DNA of 64,000 nucleotides from Leclercia adecarboxylata. GTDB taxonomy: Bacteria; Pseudomonadota; Gammaproteobacteria; Enterobacterales; Enterobacteriaceae. Numbering within the stretch: position 1 is the stretch's first letter; each line of letters opens with the position of its first letter. Below, in pieces: positions 51,701 to 60,269 of this stretch. The stretch is taken from the NCBI RefSeq assembly GCF_006874705.1, contig NZ_CP035382.1, positions 2,914,001 through 2,978,000 on the forward strand, in the 5' to 3' direction. The notes below the pieces were generated by a model. That model saw only the letters and a list, made by a program, of their open reading frames with translations. It ran no database searches and had not been told where the DNA came from. Made by a program: the position numbers and the translations under genes.

Positions 51701-54199
51701 TTACTCTTTAGGTTTAAAGCGCAGCAGGCGGTTGGCATTGCTCACCACGGTAATCGAGGAGAGGGCCATGGCGGCACCCGCGACCACCGGGTTGAGCAGC
51801 GTACCGGTCAGCGGCCAGAGGATCCCGGCGGCGATGGGAATACCGAAGGCGTTATAGACAAAGGCTCCCAGCAGGTTCTGCTTCATGTTGCGCAGGGTGG
51901 CTTTCGAGATAGCGAGCGCGTCGGCCACGCCCATCAGGCTGTGGCGCATCAGGGTGATGGCCGCCGTTTCGATGGCGACATCGCTGCCGCCGCCCATGGC
52001 GATCCCAACGTCCGCCTGGGCCAGCGCCGGAGCGTCGTTAATGCCGTCGCCAACCATCGCCACCCGGCGACCCTGGCCCTGCAGTTTGATAATCGCGTCC
52101 GCTTTGCCATCCGGCAGCACCCCGGCGATCACCTCATCTATACCGGCCTCGCGGGCGATAGCCTGGGCGGTGACGGCGTTATCCCCGGTAAGCATCACCA
52201 GACGATAGCCCGCGCGGTGCAGGCGTTGCAGCGCGCTCACGCTGTCAGCGCGCAGCGGATCGCGAACGGCAAGCAGCGCCACGGCCTGGCCATCCACCGC
52301 CAGCAACACCGGGGTCGCACCCTGCGCAGCATGCGCCTGCAGCTGCGCATCCAGCGCCCCGGTATCAATGCCGTTTTCTGCCAGCAGGGCCTGGTTGCCC
52401 AACAGCAGCGTATGGCCATCGACCTCCCCGCTGACCCCCAGCCCGCGCAGGGTGCGGAAGTTATTCACCTGAGGCAGGACAGAATCTGCTTTCTCCAGAA
52501 TCGCCCGCGCCAGCGGATGACTGGAGCCCTGTTCGAGCGCGGCGGCCAGGCGCAGGGCCTCGGCTTCACCGATCCCGCCCGTGGTCCCGACGGCAACGAC
52601 CTGCGGCTTGCCCTCGGTGAGGGTCCCGGTTTTATCAAACACCAGCGTGTCCAGCGTGCTGGCGCGCTGCAGGGCATCCGCGTCGCGCACCAGCACGCCG
52701 GATTCTGCGGCACGGCCAACCCCGGAGATAATCGACATCGGCGTCGCCAGCCCCAGGGCGCACGGACAGGCGATGATCAGCACCGTGGTGGCGATCACCA
52801 GGGTGTAGACAATCTGCGGTGCGGGACCAAAGAAGTACCAGATGGCGGCGCTGAACAGAGCGATCCCGACCACGACCGGCACGAAGATGGCGGAAATTTT
52901 ATCCGCCAGCTTGCCGATCTCCGGCTTGCTGCTCTGGGCCTGGCGCACCATACGAATGATGCGCGACAGGGTGGTGTGGCTGCCCGTGCGGCTTGCGCGG
53001 AACAGCACGCTGCCGTCCTGCACCACCGTACCGGCGTGGACGCTCTCCCCGTCGCTTTTCTGCTGCGGCACCGGCTCACCGGTCAGCATCGCTTCGTCAA
53101 ACCAGGCTTCGCCCTGAGTGATTTCGCCGTCCACCGGGACGCGATCCCCGGTGGTCAGACGCAGGATCATCCCCGCCTGAACTTCCGCCAGCGGCACATT
53201 TTGTTCGCCATTTTCCGTCACTACCCGAGCGGTCGGCGGGGTTAAATCGAGCAATCTTTCCAGCGCTTTCGAGGAGCGCTGACGGGCCCGCGCCTCCAGC
53301 ATATGGCCGAGGTTAATCAGGCCGATAATCATCGCGCTGGCTTCGTAATAGAGGTGGCGTGCTTCCATCGGGAACCACTGCGGCCAGACGTTAACGCTCA
53401 TCGAGTAGAGCCACGCCGCGCCGGTGCCCAGCGCCACCAGCGTGTCCATGGTGGCGGTGCGGTTTTTCAGGCTTTTCCATGCGCTGGTATAAAAATGGCC
53501 GCCGGCGAAGATCATCACCCCGAGGGTGAGAACGCCAATCGCCAGCCACAGCGTGCGGTTATCGTCGGTGACCATCATATTGTCACCGAGCATCCCCCAG
53601 CCCATCACCGGGATCCCCACCAGCAGGGCGACAATCGCCTGCCAGCGAAAACGTTTCATGGTGGCAATGGCCGTTTCCTGCTGGCGTTCACGGCGTTTGA
53701 GGTCATCTTCAATCGCCTCTGCACCGTAGCCCGCTTTTTCAACGGCCTGCACTAAATCAGCGGCGGAGGCACTGCCCATGATCAGCGCAGTGCGTTCCGC
53801 CAGGTTGACCCGTGCCTGTGCCACACCCGGAACGGCCTGCAAAGCGTTCTGCACCCGGGTGACGCAGCTGGCGCAGCTCATGCCGTTGATCAACAGCTGC
53901 TGGCTGTCATCACCGTCGTGAGCTGCCGGAAGCTCAGAGGGGGCCGCTGTCAGTGCTTCCGACGGAGTTGTTGACGCTGTCAGCGGATCAGCCTTTGGGT
54001 GGCTTAACGCCGCACCGTAACCGGCCTGTTTGATGGTGTCGATCAGGGCATCGGCGCTGGCGCTGCCGGTAACGGCGGCGTGGTCGATGGTGACCTCTGC
54101 GGTGTCAACGTCAGGGCGTTGCTCCAGACTCTCTTTAACGCGTTTGACACAGTGGCCGCAGGAGAGGCCGTCCAGTGTCAGATCGATGGTGTGAGACAT
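51701..54199 (-). CDS. copA: CopA, copper(I)-exporting P-type ATPase
   Basis: The inner-membrane Cu(I) pump has 832 residues (834 in E. coli). Two N-terminal metal-binding domains carry GLSCGHC (Cys14, Cys17) and GMSCASC. The CPC membrane metal site (IACPCALGL), phosphorylation motif DKTGTLT and GDGINDAPA are intact. The start [10 protein letters not shown] was chosen by homology. A conserved -1 frameshift site after residue 69 would yield the short chaperone CopA(Z). Divergent from cueR, with a CueR promoter. Confidence 0.96.
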   Translation of the reverse strand: MSHTIDLTLDGLSCGHCVKRVKESLEQRPDVDTAEVTIDHAAVTGSASADALIDTIKQAGYGAALSHPKADPLTASTTPSEALTAAPSELPAAHDGDDSQQLLINGMSCASCVTRVQNALQAVPGVAQARVNLAERTALIMGSASAADLVQAVEKAGYGAEAIEDDLKRRERQQETAIATMKRFRWQAIVALLVGIPVMGWGMLGDNMMVTDDNRTLWLAIGVLTLGVMIFAGGHFYTSAWKSLKNRTATMDTLVALGTGAAWLYSMSVNVWPQWFPMEARHLYYEASAMIIGLINLGHMLEARARQRSSKALERLLDLTPPTARVVTENGEQNVPLAEVQAGMILRLTTGDRVPVDGEITQGEAWFDEAMLTGEPVPQQKSDGESVHAGTVVQDGSVLFRASRTGSHTTLSRIIRMVRQAQSSKPEIGKLADKISAIFVPVVVGIALFSAAIWYFFGPAPQIVYTLVIATTVLIIACPCALGLATPMSIISGVGRAAESGVLVRDADALQRASTLDTLVFDKTGTLTEGKPQVVAVGTTGGIGEAEALRLAAALEQGSSHPLARAILEKADSVLPQVNNFRTLRGLGVSGEVDGHTLLLGNQALLAENGIDTGALDAQLQAHAAQGATPVLLAVDGQAVALLAVRDPLRADSVSALQRLHRAGYRLVMLTGDNAVTAQAIAREAGIDEVIAGVLPDGKADAIIKLQGQGRRVAMVGDGINDAPALAQADVGIAMGGGSDVAIETAAITLMRHSLMGVADALAISKATLRNMKQNLLGAFVYNAFGIPIAAGILWPLTGTLLNPVVAGAAMALSSITVVSNANRLLRFKPKE
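53988..53999 (-). promoter_or_regulatory. copA programmed -1 frameshift site
   Basis: On the minus strand C CCA AAG sits in the right phase over codons 68-69. After a -1 slip the next codons are GGC and TGA, ending a 70-residue product made of the first metal-binding domain. This reproduces the E. coli CopA(Z) copper chaperone arrangement. Confidence 0.8.
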
Positions 54200-54266
54200 A
54201 CGAATACTCCTTATAAATCTCCAGCCAGATATTGACCGGAGGGACACTTTCATCTAACTGTTATGA

Positions 54267-54297
54267 AGGTTAAACCTTCCATCAAGGGGAAGGTCAA
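54267..54297 (-). promoter_or_regulatory. copA promoter with CueR dyad
   Basis: On the minus strand, -35 TTGACC and -10 TAACCT are separated by 19 bases, with the CueR dyad ACCTTCC/GGAAGGT (54274-54294) filling the spacer. The long spacer is the hallmark of MerR-family activation. Confidence 0.9.
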
Positions 54298-54306
54298 GGG
54301 GGAAAC

Positions 54307-54717
54307 GTGAATATCAGTGATGTTGCCAAAAAAACCGGGTTAACCAGCAAAGCGATCCGCTTTTACGAAGAGAAGGGGCTGGTGACGCCGCCGCTGCGCA
54401 GCGAGAACGGCTACCGGAGCTACACGCAAAAGCACCTCGATGAACTCACGCTGCTGCGCCAGGCGCGTCAGGTGGGGTTCAATCTGGATGAGTGCGGCGA
54501 CCTGGTGAACCTGTTTAACGATCCCGCCCGACACAGCGCCGATGTTAAAAGCCGGACGCTGGAGAAGGTGGCCGAAATTGAACGCCATATCCTGGAGTTG
54601 CAGGCGATGCGCGACCAGCTGCTGGCGCTGGCCGAAAGCTGCCCGGGGGATGAGAGCGCCGAGTGCCCGATCATCGATAACCTCTCCGGCTGCTGCCATC
54701 GCAAGGCGAAGGTCTAG
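54307..54717 (+). CDS. cueR: CueR, copper-responsive MerR-family activator
   Basis: This 136-residue protein starts with GTG. It has an N-terminal MerR helix-turn-helix ([20 protein letters not shown]), a dimerisation helix and the Cu(I)-binding loop with Cys112 and Cys120 ([10 protein letters not shown]). It senses very low Cu(I) and activates copA and cueO. Its stop shares CTAG with the stop of the convergent DUF3142 gene. Confidence 0.96.
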   Translation: MNISDVAKKTGLTSKAIRFYEEKGLVTPPLRSENGYRSYTQKHLDELTLLRQARQVGFNLDECGDLVNLFNDPARHSADVKSRTLEKVAEIERHILELQAMRDQLLALAESCPGDESAECPIIDNLSGCCHRKAKV

Positions 54718-55427
54718 CCGCGAGCCGGGTTGAGCATAAACACTACCGTACCGCGATACCAGGGGGAGCGCTGGAGCTGCGCTTCGGCCAGAACATCCCG
54801 TTTGCCGCCCTGGACCAGCCCGAGCTTGAACGGAATGCGCAGCCGGGTAAGGGCGGGCAGATAGGCCTGATAGTTGTCTACCGTATGGCGACCCTGATAG
54901 CTCTGGATCACCAGCTCATCCACCGCCAGCGCGTTCAGCGTGGCGACATCCCCGGTTTTTGCCCAGTCCAGCAGCCCGGTCACCCCCAGCGAAAATTCGG
55001 GGGGCAGCTGCTGGCGCAATTGCTGCAGAAAGCGCGCGTAGTCCGCCAGCTGGTGGGTGGCGGCATCAAAATCGACCTGCAAACCCACCACCTGATTTCC
55101 GGCGGCCTGCCAGCGCTGCATCAGGCGGACAATTCTTGGCACGATGGCCGGCGGCACGTCGAAAGTGGTGAAGCGCACGGTCAGCCAGAGGGAGGGAAAC
55201 GTCAGGCGGCTGACCGGCAGACCGAGGCGTTGAAACACCACCTCATTCGGCCGGGCCAGCACTTCACCCTGATGCAGATAGACCGTTTGCGCCTCTTTCA
55301 GCGCCTCGCTGGCCTTCACGCCCGACCAGAGCCAGAAGGCCGGGTGCTCGCGGGCGGTGACGGTATCCGCCTGCGCCTGTCCGGCCAGCAGCGCGGCTAC
55401 CAGTAGTATTTGAGTTTTTGCGCCCAC
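54714..55427 (-). CDS. Exported DUF3142 protein
   Basis: The likely GTG start at 55427 gives 237 residues with a signal peptide ([16 protein letters not shown]); the start overlaps the preceding gene by 31 bases. The mature part contains [19 protein letters not shown] and [10 protein letters not shown], a pattern of the DUF3142 family, which looks like a TIM-barrel, perhaps related to glycoside hydrolases, though no activity is known to me. It is the last gene of qmcA-ybbJ-TPR-DUF3142. Absent here in E. coli K-12. Confidence 0.75.
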   Translation of the reverse strand: MGAKTQILLVAALLAGQAQADTVTAREHPAFWLWSGVKASEALKEAQTVYLHQGEVLARPNEVVFQRLGLPVSRLTFPSLWLTVRFTTFDVPPAIVPRIVRLMQRWQAAGNQVVGLQVDFDAATHQLADYARFLQQLRQQLPPEFSLGVTGLLDWAKTGDVATLNALAVDELVIQSYQGRHTVDNYQAYLPALTRLRIPFKLGLVQGGKRDVLAEAQLQRSPWYRGTVVFMLNPARG

Positions 55428-57544
55428 GGGCTGCCCGGATACTGCGTTTTTAACTGCGAGAACCAGCCTTTGCGCTGGGATTTTTCCACGTCTGCTCCGC
55501 CACATTCGTTATAGCCGGACGGGGCGTAACACATGATGGCCCGATAGAGCGCGTAGCTTTTATCTTCATGCTCCGCCTTCGGCGACGCGATGACCTGCTG
55601 GTAATAAGCCTGTCTGTTGAACTGCCCGTATGGTTCTTTGCGGTGAATAGCCGTCTCCAGCACGTCGTTGCCCGCGCTGTCTTTCCAGATATCAACATGG
55701 GTATTCGAGGTGCGGAAGAACTCGCCCAGACAGTTCAGAGCATGAGCATCTTTAGCGTTCTGGCTGAGCACCTGCACGGTGTCATCCAGGCTACGGCAGA
55801 CGTAACCGGCTTCGGCGGCATCACCGTTCCAGTCGAAGGTGGTGAGATTCACATCGTCAAACGCCTTGCCCACAACGGGTGGCGTAATGGCGCTGATGAG
55901 TTTTCTGTCGCTTAACCAGTCGCTAAAGCGGTTCTCCGTTAAGTCGCGTACCAGCAAGGTATGCAGCGCAATGGTGCGCTCTTCGTTGTTGGGCCCCTGG
56001 CTGGCCTGCTGGCGTAACCGCTCAGGCGAAGCCACCGCTTTCAGCACCCGGGAGCGAAAACGCAGGTTGGTGACGGCGCTATCCGCGGCAAAAATCGCCT
56101 CTGTGTTGCCACTAAAGACCAGGGTCGCCGCCAGTTTAGCCTGCACGTACTGCTGCTGTTCAGGATCCTGGCTGAGTTTCAGCAGCTTCAGCCAGAAATC
56201 GCGTGCCGCGGGCCACTGCTTTTGCGCCATCAGCGCGTCGCCGTACAGGACCTGCTCGCTGAAGGCGAGAATATCGTGCGCCGGGAGTTTCTCAGCCGGT
56301 TTAACGGCCTGAAGAATGGCGGCGTGGTTATCCGTCGCCTGCCACAGGTTCAACTGTAAATTGCGCCACAGCGCCAGCTTGCAGCTCTGTTCAAACGCCG
56401 GTTTGCTGCCGTTGAGATCCTCCTGGGTCAGGGTCGGTTTCTCGTCGCTGTTCAGGCGAAGGGCGCGCAGCAGTTCGATATAGCTGACCCGCGGCGCATC
56501 GGGGAAGGCCTCCCGTACGGCGCGACCGTAGAACTGCATGCCGTAGACATTATCGTATTCTGTCACCAGCCCGCGCAGCGCCTCAGCATTCTCAGCCTGC
56601 TGGAAGCGCTGCTCGTACAGCCCCGCCAGCTGCGGCCACGCCTGCAGATACCAGTTGATGCGACGCAGCATGCCGCGCGCCGAATCGGCATAATGGCCCT
56701 CTGGCCAGCGCTGGAGATAGGCCTGGGCGGCTTTCTGCGCCTGTTCAGCGGCCGGGCGGTCGATGCGATCGATATCAAAATCGCCGTATTCTCCCGTGCT
56801 GTTCTGGCTGCTTTTGTTCAGCGCCGTGCGCATCAGCATATAGTTAGCGGTCTCTGCCAGCCACGGACGATCGCTGTCGACAAGCAGGGTAAACGCCCGA
56901 TCCGCGCCGTCGTAATCCCCGGCATAAAAACGGGCTGCTCCCGTCAGATAGGTTTTATAGGGCAGGGCAGGCGACTCCGCCGGGAGGGCCGCCAGGGAAG
57001 ACGAGATCTGCTCATCGGTTGCGCCGGCGTATAACCCCAGACGCGCCTGACCCAGAGCATGGCGCTGTTCCGCCGTCAGCGAGTCGTCCGCCAGCAGCGC
57101 GGCAAAAAACTGGCTGAGGCTGTCGGCACTGTTTGAGACGAAGCGGTTTTCCTGCTCGCCGTCCTGATGGGTTTCGACGGGCTCAAGCTGCAACGCGGCC
57201 AGCTGCTGGTTGAGCAGGCTCTCTTCAGCCGGTTTATCCGCCGCTGCGGTGGGCGGCGTCTCCATGTCGTCCCACTCCGGGTGGTAAGCAAAGTAGAAGT
57301 CGCGAGAGCGGGTGATATCCGCAGGCATCGACTGGACCGGCAGGGCGAAGGATTTGGCTTCGCTCAGCAGACGCAGCAGGTTGTCGCGGGAGTCGTTGCC
57401 GGGCGTCAGCACCGGGTCCCCTTTCAGCAGACAGTGCTCATCGCTCCAGTTGCAGTCTTCCATATCAAAGGAGGCGAATGCCGGTGCGGCGCTCGCCAGT
57501 AGTGCGCTAACGCTGATTGCCAGCGTTGTCTTCCTGACCATCAT
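55397..57544 (-). CDS. Large exported repeat-rich protein, partner of DUF3142
   Basis: I recognise no named gene. The start MMVRKTTLAISV, with AGGA five bases upstream, gives 715 residues and a signal peptide ending APAFA-SFD. Paired cysteines open the mature protein (DCNWSDEHCLL). Residues about 170-560 are helical with TPR-like units (AARFYAGDYDGADRAFTLLV, QAYLQRWPEGHYADSARGML, GDALMAQKQWPAARDFWLKL). It begins 13 bases after ybbJ and overlaps the DUF3142 gene, so all are one operon. A periplasmic scaffold role is only a guess. Confidence 0.78.
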   Translation of the reverse strand: MMVRKTTLAISVSALLASAAPAFASFDMEDCNWSDEHCLLKGDPVLTPGNDSRDNLLRLLSEAKSFALPVQSMPADITRSRDFYFAYHPEWDDMETPPTAAADKPAEESLLNQQLAALQLEPVETHQDGEQENRFVSNSADSLSQFFAALLADDSLTAEQRHALGQARLGLYAGATDEQISSSLAALPAESPALPYKTYLTGAARFYAGDYDGADRAFTLLVDSDRPWLAETANYMLMRTALNKSSQNSTGEYGDFDIDRIDRPAAEQAQKAAQAYLQRWPEGHYADSARGMLRRINWYLQAWPQLAGLYEQRFQQAENAEALRGLVTEYDNVYGMQFYGRAVREAFPDAPRVSYIELLRALRLNSDEKPTLTQEDLNGSKPAFEQSCKLALWRNLQLNLWQATDNHAAILQAVKPAEKLPAHDILAFSEQVLYGDALMAQKQWPAARDFWLKLLKLSQDPEQQQYVQAKLAATLVFSGNTEAIFAADSAVTNLRFRSRVLKAVASPERLRQQASQGPNNEERTIALHTLLVRDLTENRFSDWLSDRKLISAITPPVVGKAFDDVNLTTFDWNGDAAEAGYVCRSLDDTVQVLSQNAKDAHALNCLGEFFRTSNTHVDIWKDSAGNDVLETAIHRKEPYGQFNRQAYYQQVIASPKAEHEDKSYALYRAIMCYAPSGYNECGGADVEKSQRKGWFSQLKTQYPGSPWAQKLKYYW

Positions 57545-57557
57545 GCTCATCCTGTTG

Positions 57558-58016
57558 TTATCGGGAAAGGGCCCGGACGCGAAGGGTGATCCCTTCGACG
57601 GCCACCACCTCAACTTTGGTGCCGGCGCTTAAATCGTCGTCGGCAATGACCGGCCACGAGCTGTCGCCGACGCGCATATGACCGCGCCCGTTCAGCAGGG
57701 CGGTATCAAGGGTAAACTGCATCCCCACCAGCTGCTGTCCGCGCTGGTTGAGCCGGGCATCGGCGGGCTTTTGCCTGCGCACCTGCCTTGAGAGCCAGCG
57801 CCACCACAGCCATGCGGCCGTCAGGGTCAGCACCGCAAACAGCGCCCCCTGCCAGGCCCAGTCGAAGGGCAACAGCCAGACCAGCAGCCCGGTGATAACC
57901 GCCGCCACGCCGCTCCACAGCAGATAGCCGTTGCCGCCGAGCATTTCGGCCGCCAGCAGCAGGCCGCCAAGGCTCAGCCAGAAGACATGCGGATGTGCCG
58001 CGATCGTCTCGATCAT
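57558..58016 (-). CDS. ybbJ: YbbJ, NfeD-family membrane protein
   Basis: The protein has 152 residues, the E. coli length. There are three to four hydrophobic segments in the first 75 residues ([20 protein letters not shown]) and then a soluble OB-fold NfeD domain ([20 protein letters not shown]). NfeD proteins partner SPFH proteins; here ybbJ overlaps qmcA in ATGA, the typical pairing. Confidence 0.93.
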   Translation of the reverse strand: MIETIAAHPHVFWLSLGGLLLAAEMLGGNGYLLWSGVAAVITGLLVWLLPFDWAWQGALFAVLTLTAAWLWWRWLSRQVRRQKPADARLNQRGQQLVGMQFTLDTALLNGRGHMRVGDSSWPVIADDDLSAGTKVEVVAVEGITLRVRALSR

Positions 58017-58927
58017 AATTTGCGCTCGTTGCCGCTGTTCTTGATCAGTTCCGCGATGCCGCCGATCGCGCCCATCAGGCTGCTGGCATCCAACGGCATC
58101 ATCACCACCTTGCTGTTGTCCGCCGAGCCGATCTGTTGCAGCGCTTCGGTGTATTTCTGCGCCACGAAGTAGTTAATCGCCTGGATATCTCCGGCAGCGA
58201 TCGCCTCCGAGACCATCTGGGTGGCGCGGGCTTCCGCTTCCGCCGAACGCTCCCGGGCTTCAGCCTGTAAAAATGCGGACTGGCGTTCGCCCTCGGCTTT
58301 GAGGATCTGCGACTGTTTCTCCCCTTCGGCCTTCAGGATCTCGGCCTGGCGCACCCCTTCGGCTTCCAGAATGTAGGCGCGCTTGGTTCGTTCGGCCTTC
58401 ATCTGGGCGTTCATGGAGGTGATCAATTCTGCGGGCGGACGCACGTCGCGAATTTCAATACGGGTGACTTTGATGCCCCACGGGTTAGTGGCTTCATCAA
58501 CGATGTGCAGCAGGCGGGTGTTGATGCTGTCGCGCTGGGAGAGCATCTCGTCCAGCTCCATGGAACCCAGAACGGTACGGATGTTGGTCATCGTCAGATT
58601 AATGATCGCCAGCTCAAGGTTACTCACCTCGTAGGCCGCTTTCGGCGCGTCGATCACCTGAATAAAGCATACCGCGTCGATGGTGACGTTGGCGTTATCC
58701 CTGGAGATAACCTCCTGAGAGGGGATATCGAGCACCTGCTCCATCATATTGATCTTGCGACCAATGCGGTCCATGAACGGCACCACCAGGCTTAAGCCCG
58801 GCTGCAGCGTGTTGGTATAACGGCCAAAACGCTCAACCGTCCACTGATAGCCCTGCGGTACGATTTTCACCCCGGCGGCAACAATGACCAGCGCGACGAA
58901 GATCAGAATAGGGATGACGATGAACAT
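58013..58927 (-). CDS. qmcA: QmcA, SPFH/band-7 membrane protein
   Basis: The start [16 protein letters not shown], with CAGGAGG upstream, gives 304 residues (305 in E. coli). One N-terminal membrane segment is followed by the SPFH domain ([15 protein letters not shown]) and a coiled-coil tail of repeated [14 protein letters not shown] units. QmcA organises membrane microdomains and can relieve loss of HtpX and FtsH quality control in E. coli. First gene of a four-gene operon here. Confidence 0.95.
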   Translation of the reverse strand: MFIVIPILIFVALVIVAAGVKIVPQGYQWTVERFGRYTNTLQPGLSLVVPFMDRIGRKINMMEQVLDIPSQEVISRDNANVTIDAVCFIQVIDAPKAAYEVSNLELAIINLTMTNIRTVLGSMELDEMLSQRDSINTRLLHIVDEATNPWGIKVTRIEIRDVRPPAELITSMNAQMKAERTKRAYILEAEGVRQAEILKAEGEKQSQILKAEGERQSAFLQAEARERSAEAEARATQMVSEAIAAGDIQAINYFVAQKYTEALQQIGSADNSKVVMMPLDASSLMGAIGGIAELIKNSGNERKL

Positions 58928-59051
58928 ATAAAACCTCCTGTTTTGTATTCCATGTTGCGATAAAAACTGTTCGTTTGTTGCCCATAAGTATACCGATAAA
59001 CAGGCCCAAGTTCGCGCCGAATCAGTGGTGCGGGCTGGATCCAGACATAAA

Positions 59052-59081
59052 AAAGCCCCGCTAAAAATAGCGGGGCGGGAC
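59052..59081 (-). terminator. Terminator after the 284-residue gene
   Basis: GCCCCGCTA and TAGCGGGGC form a 9-bp stem around AAAA, with a T run on the minus strand (59049-59054). Confidence 0.85.
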
Positions 59082-59105
59082 AAAAAAACATCAGAATGCA
59101 GGTGG

Positions 59106-59960
59106 TCAGGCGTCGGGCCCGGTCCAGGAGAAGTCGGAGATATACTGCTCGCCGGCTTCATTGATCGCGCGTGACAGCGCGGCATAATATTTTTCCAGAC
59201 CGATAGCTTCAATCTGCTGCAGCTGCTCGCGTACCGGGGCACAGAACAACCCGGCATTCCCGGCTTCGACGCGCTTATTGTTAGGCGGCAGGTCGCCGGT
59301 GATGGCCTTAAACCAGGTGCGGATCCCCTGCTTAAGGTTGTTTGGCGCCTTCGCCAGATTGTCGATACCGGTCAGCACCTGCAGGGTGGGGAACCGATCC
59401 TCCGCAACGGCGCTTTTCAGACGCGCAAAGAACTGGCTGAACAGCTCGAACGAGCCCAGCTCGATGATTTTGGGTTTGGTGGTTTTGCCATTTTTATTGC
59501 CGATCTTGCTTGCGGCAGGCGTGCTGGACGGCACGACCCCTGTCTTATGCAAGTCTAATCCGAACAGCAAATTGCAGTGGGCACGACGCTCTTTCAGCGG
59601 ATAAGACATCAGCACGTCGATAAAAGTCGTCGCCATCACATCCGACAGCTTATGGTTAATGAGCCACTGGGTGCGGGAAAAGTCAGCAGGGGAGACAAAC
59701 CACTCCGGAACCTCATCGTAACGCTTCGATTTCCCTTTCCCATCGAATTCAATGAAGTGCGTACCGTTATCGAAGGCAAATTTGCAGTTTTTAAAGCTGA
59801 CAATAGTGGTATTAACGATCAACGCTTTTTTTACAAAATCAACCACTTCAGGGCCAATAACAAAGCTGGTGATTGCCGAGGAATTGATGACTTGCATTAA
59901 TGTTTCTACATCAGGAACGCCGGGCTTCAGGGAGGTGAACTCATAAAAGATGTGTGTCAT
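59106..59960 (-). CDS. Unrecognised 284-residue cytoplasmic protein
   Basis: I do not recognise this protein. It has no signal peptide or membrane segment. Residues 1-135 form an alpha/beta-like domain ([40 protein letters not shown]), residues 145-165 are a Lys/Thr/Pro-rich linker, and 165-284 are helical, ending [17 protein letters not shown] lies upstream of the ATG. It stands alone between a terminator and the adhesin gene, at the place of ybbL-ybbM in E. coli. An effector, immunity or regulatory role cannot be told apart. Confidence 0.8.
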   Translation of the reverse strand: MTHIFYEFTSLKPGVPDVETLMQVINSSAITSFVIGPEVVDFVKKALIVNTTIVSFKNCKFAFDNGTHFIEFDGKGKSKRYDEVPEWFVSPADFSRTQWLINHKLSDVMATTFIDVLMSYPLKERRAHCNLLFGLDLHKTGVVPSSTPAASKIGNKNGKTTKPKIIELGSFELFSQFFARLKSAVAEDRFPTLQVLTGIDNLAKAPNNLKQGIRTWFKAITGDLPPNNKRVEAGNAGLFCAPVREQLQQIEAIGLEKYYAALSRAINEAGEQYISDFSWTGPDA

Positions 59961-60215
59961 GCCGCATACTTCCTATAGTTATTAGCCTGCCATTTCAAAC
60001 GCGAAAAAGTTTATCATCTCTTGCAGGATGAGGCCATTAGCTACAGATGCGGGATGTTTGTGTCGATCACAAATGGAAGATAAAGGTTACTCCTGATGGG
60101 GGTAGTGTAAAAAAATGAGGACATTTTAAAGACTGCGATGCGCAGAGATAAGTCTCGTTATCTGTTTGCCAGAATTAAACATTAATAAGACTTAAGTGAA
60201 GCCGTTTTTGAAATG
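59961..60215. other. Non-coding gap upstream of the 284-residue gene
   Basis: AT-rich, with no convincing coding frame. It should hold the promoter of the minus-strand gene at 59960; TGTGTCGATCACAAAT near 60056-60073 loosely resembles a CRP half-pair (TGT...TCACA), but the match is weak. Confidence 0.4.
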
Positions 60216-60239
60216 AAAAAGGCCGCCATAACGGCGGCC
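60216..60239 (-). terminator. Terminator after the autotransporter gene
   Basis: GGCCGCC and GGCGGCC pair around ATAAC, with AAAAA on the plus strand giving a T run on the minus strand. Confidence 0.85.
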
Positions 60240-60269
60240 AGAAGTGGATTTTAGAACGGAGCGAGGGGA

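Noticed and set aside
51596..53245. 549-residue open frame antisense to copA
   Set aside because: Shadow of copA; His/Arg/Gln-rich and without recognisable domains.
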